A stretch of DNA of 64,000 nt, taken from assembly GCA_905220665.1 (NCBI GenBank), contig CAJNAR010000039.1, forward strand, positions 16,231-80,230, in the 5' to 3' direction. The notes below the pieces were generated by a model that was not told the DNA's origin, did no database searches, and was given only the letters and a program-made list of their open reading frames with translations. The translations under genes and the position numbers were made by a program. The DNA comes from Albugo candida. Its lineage: Eukaryota; Oomycota; Peronosporomycetes; Albuginales; Albuginaceae. Shown here one piece after another: positions 12,093-21,961 of the stretch (the first letter of the stretch is position 1; each line of letters starts with the position of its first letter).

Positions 12093-12569
12093 TCAATCAA
12101 TCCATGGCTCATGGCGTTCAAGCCAGGCCATACCTAGAATGATATCATATATCGAATCCAGATCCAGGACAAGACAGCGCTCAATGCTGTCGAAGTCCAA
12201 AACCTTTACGCCTAAGTTCAAGGAGACTTTAGGAACGGTGATACGAGTCCCAGTTGCTAAGTTAACAGAGATCGAATCCCCCTCATGCGCTTTGTGCACC
12301 TCAGCGTAATGCTGACCCCATTCCAGGGAACGGTGTCGAGCGTAATTGCATGACGCTCCGGAGTCGTTCAAAATCGACCATGGCTTATCAAAGCCTTTCA
12401 CAGTCGCCTCTGCGAATAACAAGCCTGTCTTGTATCCAAGCTCCGTGCTAGCAGGCACAGAGCTCTTTGGGGCTAAGTCCTGCTCACCTCCACCTACTAA
12501 AGGCCCTACAGAACCTTTTTCTTCCCCAGTAGGGCACCCAGTGACTACTGGGACTTGAAGTTTCCCCAA
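12093..12569 (-). pseudogene. Gypsy-1 retropepsin-like protease
   Basis: The frame contains ILNDSGASCN, the D-S/T-G active-site signature of aspartic retroviral-type proteases (here followed by Ala-Ser), and IILGMAWLERHEP, the conserved C-terminal ILG block. The protease would cut the gag-pol polyprotein. It starts within a zinc-knuckle/linker region and ends at a TAG just after the conserved block, in line with pol's mutated frame. Confidence 0.8.
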
Positions 12570-12679
12570 GCCATACCAGGTTTCTGGTTAGCAGCGGGTA
12601 GTCGACTCATATGAGCCTGGCGCTGTTTGCGCAACGGGCACCTGGGACGCAGGTGGCTGGTACTTCCGCACGAATAGCA

Positions 12680-13586
12680 TCAACGGAAGTCGCGGTATTG
12701 CTCAGCAACTTGAAGCTCGGCTTCTCCTTCACCTTTAGCGTTGCTAAGGTCCATAGGCTCAGGCTTACAAAAAGTCGATGTACTCATCGAGCATGTTCTC
12801 GCAGAAGCTGTTTTATACCCATTCCAACCAAGTCTAGCCGACTTAAAGTTGTGCTCAGTATTCTGAGCTTTTTCGACCGCTTCATCAAAGCTAGTCGGGT
12901 GAACTCGAAAGACTTCGGCTCTGGAAACGCCAGTGCGAAGCCCTTCCATGAACACGGTCACATGGATCACCTCAGCAAGAGGATCATTATGCATAGCAGC
13001 TATGAGTGTTCTCACCTCTTAAACATAGTCCTACAATTCGTTTTTACCCTGACGAGTAGATAAGAAGCGTGACCGCAACGCGATATGCCTGATCAGGCGG
13101 CGCAAAGACGGGCGTGAATTGCAACTTCAGCGAATCCCATGTGGGGAACGCCATGTCCACTGACGTACCGCCCGTCAGTGCCCAATCTCTAGCTCTACAA
13201 TCGAGCTTGTTGACCGCCAGCGAGACCCGCTGATGCTCAACAGAGATCATGCCAGACTTCATGGTCATTTCTACCTCACGGAGCCAGTGGACTACGTTTT
13301 CACCCTCTTTGCCGGAGAAGTGACGGACGTCCAACTATACTGAACGAGGCTTAGTCTCTTTGTCTGGTGCAGACACAAAGCGTGTTGGCATAGCCGACGC
13401 CGTTTGGTCTCGGACCTGCCCTAATAGGGACGTTTCATACTGCATGAAGCTCTCAAGACGTGCATTCAGCACATCCGGGCCTTGCGAAACAAGAAACTCC
13501 GCATATTCGGGACCCACAGCTGCTATCAGTTTGTCAAGCGCGGCCCTTTGTGCCTCAGAGAGGAGAGTGGGCTGTTCCATCCTCAC
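12680..13586 (-). pseudogene. Gypsy-1 gag
   Basis: Capsid-type protein. It starts at the Met near 13586 (MRMEQPTLLSEAQRAALDK) and contains the retrotransposon gag core around LDVRHFSGKEGENVVHWL and RARDWALTGG. An in-frame TAG at 13335-13337 separates the N-terminal 83 codons from the core, with the reading frame unchanged on either side. The frame shifts again near 13030, and the C-terminal part (12680-13015) includes VFMEGLRTGVSRAEVFR and a basic tail leading toward a zinc-knuckle area near 12660. Confidence 0.8.
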
Positions 13587-13620
13587 AAAGGTACAGTCTT
13601 TATAGACTAAGTTGTAGATT

Positions 13621-13638
13621 CACCAACAAGTGCTACCA
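13621..13638 (-). other. Gypsy-1 primer-binding site
   Basis: On the minus strand the sequence 2 bp inside the 5' LTR reads TGGTAGCACTTGTTGGTG. It starts with TGG, complementary to a tRNA CCA end. The same motif occurs at the matching place in Gypsy-2 (46115-46132). I cannot name the tRNA. Confidence 0.7.
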
Positions 13639-13640
13639 AG

Positions 13641-14034
13641 TGTAGCGGAGCTACTCTAGCTCCTTGACAGAGGAAGGCTATCTGCTCAACGAGAAACTTA
13701 GTGCTTTAAAAGAACTAGACTCAACGAGTCTAAAAGCTTAAAAGCTTAAGGTCCTTGTTCAAGGGACCTAGCAATCCCGGGAATCGACAACACAGCACAA
13801 AGTGCACAAGATCTGAAACGCCTGAAGCAGGCACGTGTCTCTGACTGATCTAAAGGAGAACTGTTCTTTATTTATTTTTATCTCGAAGAGTACCTTAAGC
13901 TAAACGTACCTAGCCTAGGTACTAATGTCCGGTGGCCGACACGCGTCAGCTTCTAAAGGGAATGACCAAAAGCGTCCCAAATGTGTACCACACTGCATAA
14001 CGGTTACTAACCGACGTTTTGTAACCCTCTTACA
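13641..14034 (-). repeat. Gypsy-1 LTR (5' LTR of the minus-strand element)
   Basis: 394-bp LTR, the partner of 7417-7807, with TG...CA ends, followed directly by the second CAGAG target duplication at 14035-14039. Confidence 0.95.
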
Positions 14035-14578
14035 CAGAGAGTCTGCGGAAGAACGCAGAGAAGCATGTGGAGGAACTCATTCGTCTACGGGATCAGATTT
14101 CAGACTTTTGTGCGCACAAAGAGCTCATTTCGAGAGCCATGGAAATGCGGAAGGGACGCTCATCAAGACGCTGCGTGGCGGAGGAGCGGCGGGACCGCTT
14201 TATTCATTTATCACCCACGTCAATGCGATGATCAAGTACGACCTATACGTGGGGGCAGTCAGCGCTCATCGGCTTCCTCAACTTCGAAAGAATCTATTGC
14301 AGAAGTTGAAGAGAAACTACAAACTGAAGAGCCTTTCCAGTCGAGCGGATCTTTTTTTACCGGCTCTTTCGGTTCTAGGATGTTTATGAAACTCGCACGG
14401 AAGAGAGACTCAGTTGGAGCAGACGGGCTTCGTACATTATGACGTCCTTGTGATCTTAGAGTAGCTTGATCAAAAAAGAAGGATCAGCGCATGCTTATTT
14501 GTCCATCGTCGAACGATACAGCCGTTGTTTTTGTCGTTGTAGCGTTATTGTGGAAATGTCGAGCTGTCGATGACATGA

Positions 14579-14765
14579 TGTAATTGTAAAAGTGTAAAAG
14601 TGAAAAGTGTAAAAGTGTAAAAGTGTAAAAGTGTAAAAGTGTAAAAGTGTAAAAGTGTAAAAGTGTAAAAGTGTAAAAGTGTAAAAGTGTAAAAGTGTAA
14701 ATGTGTAAATGTAAGAGTGTAAGAGTGTAAGAGTGTAAGAGTGTAAGAATGTAAATGTGAGATGT
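14579..14765. repeat. 8-bp minisatellite (GTGTAAAA)n
   Basis: About twenty tandem 8-bp units, GTGTAAAA at the left grading into GTGTAAGA and GTAAATGT at the right. It lies just past the kinesin stop codon. The long minus-strand frames rich in TFTLLHFY are simply this repeat read in rotating frames and are not genes. Confidence 0.95.
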
Positions 14766-15654
14766 CAAAATGAGATATTAATTTTTGTTCCCGCTTTCTT
14801 TGATAATCTGCTTGATTTGCGCTGCATATTATGAACAATACTTATGTCATGCTACTTAGTGTAATCAATTACACAACAAGCCATCTTCCACCTGAGGGCT
14901 TACAAGTCCATAGATCAAAACGATATGAGAACTTGCTGCTTTATCGTTTGGGCAGTACACAGCACCGACAAGTTGATAAGAGCTTAAACCGGATCAACTT
15001 CAGATCTGATCTTCTTCTCTTGACATTAAAGCTTAACTACCCAGCAGCTTTTCTTACGCGCATCAAATGAATACACTTGCGTCGACCGTATTATCCGGAA
15101 TTGATTTTCAGTACTACCATTGCTCGAGCAATAGGATTCTGACAATGGTGAATATGTACGAACTCAAAAATGAGTCGAGCTGTGAACCAAAGTCACGTGT
15201 AAGGGCCTGCGCACGAACACTACATAGTCGGTGAAGCTTTTCTAAATTTCAAGGCCCGAAACGGGATTGTTTGAAAAAAGGCCCAATTCTCCGGATCACT
15301 ACATCCTGTTTCCTTATGCATACATGGTGTTAATGTCAAGTGCTCTCATCTCTGTTGACTTGAATCTTCTAAATGCTTCACAATCGGCAGCAGCTACATT
15401 TGATCGATCAAGCGTTATGTGAAGGTTTTCTTGCTCATTCATGTACGACCATCCTAGATGCGATGCTCTGATTGTATCTAGGTTAATGCTGATGTTTCGC
15501 CAAGCTATCCTGATATAATGCAACGAATTTATTGCCCAGTGTACTGATAGAAACTCCTGATCGTATGTTATTGGACACTATAGCGATAATTATCCTATTC
15601 TTTCCATTTTCGCTGACGGATGGCTGACGAAGTGACTGGATAGATTAACATTAT
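14766..15654. other. No certain gene
   Basis: A 69-codon minus-strand frame (15314-15523) has balanced composition with N, T and charged residues. I recognise no family and see no splice partners. Nothing else supportable is present. Confidence 0.4.
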
Positions 15655-17835
15655 CGATTTGTATGTGACATCGATTCGATTGGATTTGCTTAATGGGCTA
15701 AAGCGACCGGCATACCTGCAGCATCATGAACAGGTATTTTCCCTTTTTCGTTGATCAAGAAAACGTATATCGACCGGTCGAAATGATTTTGCAGGAGCGT
15801 TTCGGTGAATTTCGGGAGGAGCAAAATGAAAGTGCCGATGAATGAGCACATGCTGGACAATCTACTATCTCAAACTCCGGTTATTTTCATCCTATCAATA
15901 AAGATATAGGCCGAATGTGTACGAGATTGGTAGAGCGCTATTTGAAAATGTCATTCATGGAGCATCTGGACTGAGTTTCTTTACCAGCAATGCGCTCGTC
16001 ATAATGTTTGAATATTGACATCTCCACTTACAGCCAAACATTACTCTACATCTCAAGCTTTTGGACCATTCTGACACTCAACTTATCTGGAGACTCGCTT
16101 GAGCATTATTAGCATGCCAATGTCTATTTCGAACCGGTGACAATATAAGCGGGAGCAGCATGTCTTGATAGACTTATTCATGATACATAGCGAACTATTG
16201 GAAACTCTTGATCCTGCCTTTTATGCGATATGGATGGCCTGCGCACAAACTCGTTTCCTTTGGTGTCCGAATGCTTGACAAACATCATTTCTGCAACTGA
16301 AACAATGGGACAAGTACTAGACGAATGTGCTAAAAGAATCTCGGTTCTTTATCGCCAGGACCACTAGTATTGACCGTTGACTTCGCTCGCTATTTGTCGA
16401 ATGAATCAGCTCGTAAGGTAGTTCAAGGGTGGTTCTCATATTGGATGCTGGCAATATGTAAAAAAGCAATAGTAATATGCGACGTGCTGGATGGCCCTGT
16501 CCCTCGTCCAGCCAAGTTGCTTATCAAGTTGGTGAAGATGTCATTCGAATTCAAAATGTGCGGTATAGTATAAACAGCTGCTCGTATAGAGAGGATTCAA
16601 TGACTACGAAGCATCTATTTGCTTCTATATACCTTTCCGTTATTCCATCTTGAGTGCATATGAGCATGTCTAACCTTAGCCTAGCAACTCGGTTCCTTGA
16701 TAGTGCTGAAGTGCAGAAGGATATTCTCTTGAGCAGCACTAAGGTCGTAGGTTTTGACGGCGGACTGTAAAAAGACTATATTGTTCGTATGATATCAATT
16801 GCCGGCAGTGTCGACAATTTTACACTGGTTACTCCTCGAATTTTGCGTTACAATAACCCGAGTTCAAACGAATAATAGCCACTTCGATCGGACTGCGCAG
16901 CCGCTTTAATTGACATCAAGATGTTGACTTTGTTGAGATAGAACATCAATACTTAAAATGTCACACTTAGAGCCACATGTTTATGAGTATATAGCAACAA
17001 ACTACGACGAGCTCTAGCTGGCATGCGGGTCAAAAGTAATTGGTGAATCATGTTCATTGCAACGTAATATTGATCTATTGGTATTGGCTTGTATGACATA
17101 AGGACTATATTGAGGGTAATCGTATCGAGATGAATTTGATATTGAGTGCCTTTGCGCGGGTCATGTTGCCGGCAGCCTCACTTGGACTGTAGCGGCTGTC
17201 GCTCCCACTTTTCGTGATGAAAGTCAAATTAAAATCCTTTGCCGGCTCTTCGCGAGTAATCTCGAAGAAAAGTAATCCGTCTGCATTTGTGTAAATATCT
17301 TCAGGAGAAAATCCAGCCAGGACGCATTCGTGAATTGCTTAGCGCGAACAGCGAACTTGATTTTCCAAAACAAAAACGTTTGCCGGCAATGACATCCCAT
17401 AAAGTCAATGACTTGCGTGAATTGTAGCGAACTTTTTCCGTGGGAGCATGGAGTTGTCTTTGATGAAGTGACGAGGCTGCATCCCGATGGACCCGTGCCA
17501 CTCTTAGCTATAATTGACGGGAATACATCACGGAAAGAGAGGAGAAATCTCATGGAGAACAAAATGAGGGTGGCATTATTATAATCAGAACACCTTCCTG
17601 CACTCATGTTGGTGCCAAATAGCATGGAATGGGATCCATAGTCGTATATATACTACGTGAATTCAATATGGGACGCTCTACAAGCCTTTTTACCTGTTGC
17701 ATATCAGCCACACGAGAATGAACGTCAGGATAGCTTCATTGATTACACTTACATAACTTCCATCGTACCCAGCACGATGGTCTCAGAGATCTGTCCACTT
17801 GGAAAACGAGGGGCGCGGAGTATTTAGAAGCAGCG
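15655..17835 (+). pseudogene. Unidentified multi-block gene relic
   Basis: Several plus-strand stretches read like protein although no long frame exists. Block one (about 15655-15732) ends in RPAYLQHHEQ and is followed by a GT...TTTTGCAG intron-like gap to 15794, then ERFGEFREEQ, one TGA, and IGRMCTRLVERYLKMSFMEH. Block two (about 16168-16240) gives LLETLDPAFYAIWMA. Block three (about 16270-16370) has QVLDECAKRISVLYRQ. Block four (about 16510-16880) is one frame with three single stops separating protein-like runs, including SLATRFLDSAEVQKDILL and NFTLVTPRILRYNN. Block five (about 17190-17270) and block six (17455-17580 and 17645-17825) include VVFDEVTRLHPDGPVPLLA and WDALQAFLPVAYQPHE. Isolated stops within continuous frames indicate a decayed gene. 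I do not recognise the family. Confidence 0.45.
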
Positions 17836-19144
17836 GCGGGGTGTTGAGGTAATTAGCGATCTGTAAGCGCATCTCGCTACCGACAATAGATGTCTTATCA
17901 GCATGACCTAGTGAGTCCTGATCTGCTGTGGCCGCGCATACAATTAGATCGGATTTTGTCCGCTTGGCTGTACTCGGTAGTCATCGGTTCATAATTGCTA
18001 TATTGATTGCAAAACCATTCTTGGCTGTAGCTTGAAAGGCATCCTTATTTGGAATCGAAGTTCATCCGATCGCCAACTATTCCGCTTTCATCCGAGCTAA
18101 GTGCACTAATTCTATAAAATCTGATCCTTTGGGCATGGGTAGTATTCCGAAAATCAGGCCTGATGTTGACCGACGATCATCCGTTGTCTATAGAGGCTCT
18201 TATTTGTAAAACTTTTGAATTTTCACCGTTGGACTGTATACAGTACAGAGACTGATAATATTCCTCCCTAACACGTAGCCCTCATTGTAATTTGATAATT
18301 TGATCCAGTAAACAGGCGATGTGAAATTCTAATTGTGATCCTCTCAGAGACTTGTAGATCGCTTTCTGAAACTGCAAGCCAGATCATGCACTAATAAGCT
18401 TAGTTTTCTTCACCTATGTCATGTTTTCATGTGGCAAAAGAACCTGTTTCTTCATGATGTTGCGCAAATCCTCTGTGACAATGAATCACTATCTTTGCGA
18501 TGCGGTACAATTATTCATTCCCAATTATAGACTTTGTGGCGTCTGTATCAGCTTGTTAGAGATTTTCGTAAATTATAATAGGACAGGTACTCGATCCTTG
18601 ATCAATTGACAATTTCACCGACCTTACGCTAGCCGCACTCCGTTACCAGTAATCGATCAACTTCAAGAACAATGTTCTATACAAACTTTTCTGGTGTTTG
18701 TGTAAGGGTGCAGTTCACAAATATGACACTTTATCACTCAAACGGAGTGGACTGCAATACGCACATTATTTGACCTTATTGTCACCTTCAGTATCACAAA
18801 TCAACGGATTTTTGTTTACAAGAGAATTTACCACGAAATGGTCGAATGATTCTTATAATGATGTCACTAACTAGTGGATATGCTGAAGTTGCTCTTCAAG
18901 GATTTGAATGCTTCTCGTAATATCGTGATTCTAATCGATATTTTGCAACACCATTCAGAAGTTTAGATAGGGTTGAAACTTTGACCATCCTTTCGAGACT
19001 GAAAGATATGAATAAGGTGACTAATCACAGCGGAATAAGAAGTACCGAAGAGCTGGACTATAAATACAATTCAGCATCCATTTCAACAAGCCTAGCAGTA
19101 ATATTTTCAAATTAACTACAGCACCGACTACCACTCGTTAACAC
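17836..19144. other. No certain gene
   Basis: A short protein-like run (about 17920-17995, LLWPRIQLDRILSAWL) may extend the relic gene to the left. Otherwise no frame, repeat or signal is recognised up to the Copia-1 LTR. Confidence 0.4.
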
Positions 19145-19350
19145 TCTTGTAAATGTTGGGTACGTTGTTCACGGCAAAAGCTATTTTGTGTAGTATGTTT
19201 GTCCTTACCTGGTATTCTTTCTCTTCTATGCCTTACTGTCCATCTTTACCGAGATGCAATTCTCTCTGGCTCTAGCTGAATTTTGTAAGTAACGTGCAAC
19301 TATTCCTATACCTATCTGCCGAGATCTGACAGCCGCCTCTTCCGTGCTCA
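19145..19350 (-). repeat. Copia-1 LTR (left)
   Basis: About 206 bp, similar along its length to 25295-25500, sharing TATGTTTGTCCTTA, TCTTTACCGAG and GACAGCCGCCTCTTCCGT. It begins TC instead of TG and ends CTCA. Confidence 0.8.
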
Positions 19351-20003
19351 TCGAATATCTCTGGTTAGCTTTTTTCTTCATCTCGAAGTCCTGTAACTTA
19401 CACTCCAAGCTCACGAGTACGCGCAAACTTGCAATCCTTGCTGGGTCGAGTACTTTTTTTGTCAGCATGTCTGCGAGAATCTGCTCCGAGTACACGTATT
19501 GCACGAGCACAATGCCGCGTCTGGCTCAGTCGCACACGAACTTGTGCCGTAAATCAACGTGTTTAGCCTTGATCGATGACGCCTCCTCTTCAATTTGCTT
19601 GATGTCCGCCTGTTTATCCACATGCATTAGCATGGTCAGAGCCGGCACCATATTAAATTCGCTCAGCATCTTACCGATGCCGAGCAAATCGCGCGAGGTT
19701 TCCGAAGCAGAAACAAACTCAACTTCCATAGTCGACAAGGAAACGTCGCCCTATTTTTTGTGCTAAACTTACTGGCATGCCGTTAAGCAAAACGACGTTT
19801 CCGGTAAGCGAATTGCGGTTCTTCTTGTCCCTAGCAAAATCTGCGTCGCTGAATGACTCAAATGTCGGAGTCTTCTGCACTTCAACTCTTGGTGTCATCC
19901 GCAGTTTCAGTCCTTGAGTCCCTTTTCGGTCGCGCGCAATGTGCTTCGCCAGCTTCCAATCGTGAACGCGCGGCTGGTGCTTTTGGCGCGTCGCTTTGTG
20001 CAC
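19226..20003 (-). pseudogene. Copia-1 RNase H region
   Basis: Degrades the RNA strand of the RNA-DNA hybrid. Frames 19719-20003, 19526-19738 and 19226-19510 together cover the Copia RNase H: FSDADFARDKKNRNSLTG with two Asp, MSTMEVEFVSASETSRDLLG with the Glu (the usual STMEAEF box), MHVDKQADIKQI (usually DNQAAI) and QILADMLTKKV near the end. Each segment is in a different frame, so at least two frameshifts are present. Confidence 0.8.
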
Positions 20004-20009
20004 AAAGAA

Positions 20010-21090
20010 CTACCCATCTAGCCGCATGCACCGCGCCACCCACAGCAGACTTCCAACAAGCGACTGAGAGTCCATTATTGATGGTTTCCAGCCTCGCTCG
20101 TCGTCCAGGGAAGCGCGCTGACTTCGTCCTCCACCGCGTAATAGTCGGCTACAATAGTCGAAAGCGTCGAGTTTTTTTACAAGCTCATGCACGCGGAGTA
20201 AGTCTTTATTAGCCTCCTCCTGATCCAGAACATAGGAGCCGTCTTTGTCAGGTGATACGCGCATACCTAAAACCTTTGACACTTCCGAGGTCCTCGATCG
20301 ACAGCGAGACGAGGCTGACAAAAAGACGATCAACAGATTCAGCGCTAGAGCTGGTTGTCAGCAGGTCATCGACATATACGCCGACCACGACGACGTCTTC
20401 ACCATCTTGTTTGCGATACAAATACATGTCCTCAACGCACTGTTTGTATCCCACCTCAGTGAGTCTCGCATGTAGCAATTGACTCCACACGCGCTCCGCT
20501 TGCTTTTATCTGTATAGGAACTTATGCAGATTCAGCAAGAAATCTCTTGCTTCTTGCGCCGAGATTCTCTAGCGTCTTTTCGTCTATGTCCATCCCGCGA
20601 GGAATTTGCAGGTAAATCTCGAGGTGATTTTCTTTGCCGGCCTTGACATACGCATTCGGTATGTCTCCGTGCTTTGCCGGTACTTTCCATGTCGCCGCGA
20701 GCGCCAGTATCACTTTCACTGTCGACATGTGCATATCCTCAGCGAAAGTGAGACTTTAGTCCACTCCCAGGATTTGGTCGTTTCCGCACGCGGCTAATCG
20801 CGCTTTGAGCCTTTCTTTGTTTCCTTCTGCATCCGTTTTTGCCTTGTAGACCCATTTCGTGTGGAGAGCGTTGCTGTTATCTGAGCGCTTGATCAGCGTC
20901 CACACACCGTTATCCTCGAGGGCCTTCAGCTCTTATAGCATTGCCTTCTTCCAGTCATCACGCTTTGAGATGCGCATCGCGTCGGTATAGTTCTTCGGAT
21001 CGCGCTGAACAACGTGGTTCACCACGATTGAACCTTGAGCTGACTTCTCTTTTTCGTCAGCCGCCGCTGCGCGTTCAGACATCACCCGAG
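20010..21090 (-). pseudogene. Copia-1 reverse transcriptase
   Basis: The RT is spread over several frames: 20522-20734 with HGDIPNAYVKAGKENHLEIY (the family's DVxxAFL region), 20248-20490 with the catalytic VGVYVDDLLTTSSS, and 20010-20333. Upstream, about 20750-20930 on the minus strand reads WTLIKRSDNSNALHTKWVYK, the typical start of the Copia RT. The YVDD box survives but frameshifts disable the gene. Confidence 0.85.
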
Positions 21091-21303
21091 TGCTATATGA
21101 GGCACGCTTCCACTGTTTTCCCCTTGTGGGCGCTCTTTATTCTCGTAACCGGAGACGCGATCCCACATGTAGTGACTTGAGTCCCTGTTATAGATGCAGG
21201 CAACTCCACTTGGTGTTCAAACTTCAATGAGCGAAGCAACTGACTGTTTTGCTTCTCTCTATGCGTCTCGATGTTCATAACTTGCTACGTCGTCACGATC
21301 TTG

Positions 21304-21959
21304 TTATCTTTCTGCAGAAACACGCAAAAAACTTTGTTTCGTAGCTGATTCCGATGACGACGCCAACCTGCGATCTCTGCGTAGGCGACTTTTTTTCGTA
21401 GGTCTATGTATACCGCGCAGGTGCTCCCAAAAACAACAATGTCTCGAAGATCTGACGCTCTGTTCGTCAGAATTTGCGCGTCTTGTGCCCTCTCGAGTCG
21501 GACTCCTGTTCAGGATGTACGTGGCGTACTCACGGCGTCTCACCAAAATTTAAGTGGCAGCCGGCTGGCAAAGATCATGGTGCGCGCCATGATAAGTATC
21601 GTCCTGTGCATGCGCGCGGCCTTGCAGTTTGAAGCTTCAATCCAATCAACAGACACGTTTTCGCCGGTGTCCGCTCGCAAGTGCTTGTTCTTTGTCTGCT
21701 TCCCTTCTTTGCACGAAGTACAGGCCTTCCTCTTTTGGTTCGTGATCTTGATGTCAGATCCTGGTGTCTTCGCCATTTTTCGATCGTGTCGAGCGATAGG
21801 TGTCCCATCCGAGCTTGAATATGCATCAAAGATCCGCACTGCACATCAGCTGCTGGCTTTCTAGATCCTGCGGTGGTAAGCATAGCCATCAAAATATCTG
21901 ATGACCTCTTTCGGCGCATAGCTATCACCGTTGTTTGCACGTACAGTATTTTTGGACCT
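21304..21959 (-). pseudogene. Copia-1 GAG-pre-integrase and integrase, core deleted
   Basis: The region begins with a GAG-pre-integrase zinc finger (MGHLSLDTIEKW in one frame, then CTSCKEGKQTKNK in the next). In the frame 21540-21839, ENVSVDWI runs straight into EASNCKAARMHRTILIMARTMI. In Copia-4 the corresponding two blocks are separated by about 90 residues that carry the first two catalytic aspartates. An internal deletion has therefore removed most of the catalytic core. YATYILNRSPTREG (21304-21546) continues the C-terminal part. Confidence 0.75.
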
Positions 21960-21961
21960 AC

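Larger units (their letters stand above)
7417..14034 (-). mobile_element. Gypsy-1 LTR retrotransposon inside the kinesin gene
   Basis: A complete but decayed Ty3/Gypsy-type element (6.6 kb) transcribed right to left: gag, protease, reverse transcriptase, RNase H, integrase. It is bounded by two LTRs beginning TGTAGCGGAG and ending TTACA, and flanked by an exact 5-bp target duplication CAGAG (7412-7416 and 14035-14039). A polypurine tract (minus strand of 7808-7824) abuts the left LTR and a primer-binding site abuts the right LTR. By eye the LTRs differ at roughly 25 positions plus one 3-bp indel over about 391 bp, so the insertion is not recent. Stops and frameshifts in gag and pol show it is no longer autonomous. 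Confidence 0.95.
5265..14464 (+). pseudogene. Kinesin-1-type motor protein gene, interrupted by a Gypsy element
   Basis: Kinesin-1 walks along microtubules using ATP. Exons 5265-5279, 5333-5449, 5505-5604 and 5660 onward restore a full motor domain: RVCCRLRPFNAKE (beta-1), P-loop GQTSSGKT at residues 91-98, switch I NQRSSRSHS at 207-215, switch II DLAGSE at 240-245, VPYRDSKLT at 285-293 and the neck after FGSRAKKIKN near 337. Coiled coil follows to residue 609, where TAA at 7255-7257 breaks the frame. The same frame then stays open (Q/K/E-rich coil) to 7416, where the Gypsy element starts, and resumes at 14040. At least one frameshift (about 14190-14230) and a further stop (near 14388) follow. 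A GFVHYD segment in the final frame ends at TAG 14462-14464. The ATG at 5265 was chosen because splicing a consensus GTAAGT intron joins it in frame to the motor. The intact 5' part could still give a motor with a shortened stalk. Confidence 0.85.

Noticed and set aside
14583..14760. Tandem repeats resembling a CRISPR array
   Set aside because: Units are 8 bp and directly adjacent, with no unique spacers.
14484..14838. Two minus-strand frames of 94 and 97 codons rich in TFTLLHFY
   Set aside because: They are only the 8-bp minisatellite read through; 8 is not a multiple of 3, so all frames stay open.
16510..16880. Reassigned stop codons to explain single in-frame stops
   Set aside because: All three stop types occur as interruptions and as gene ends in the window; simple decay explains them.
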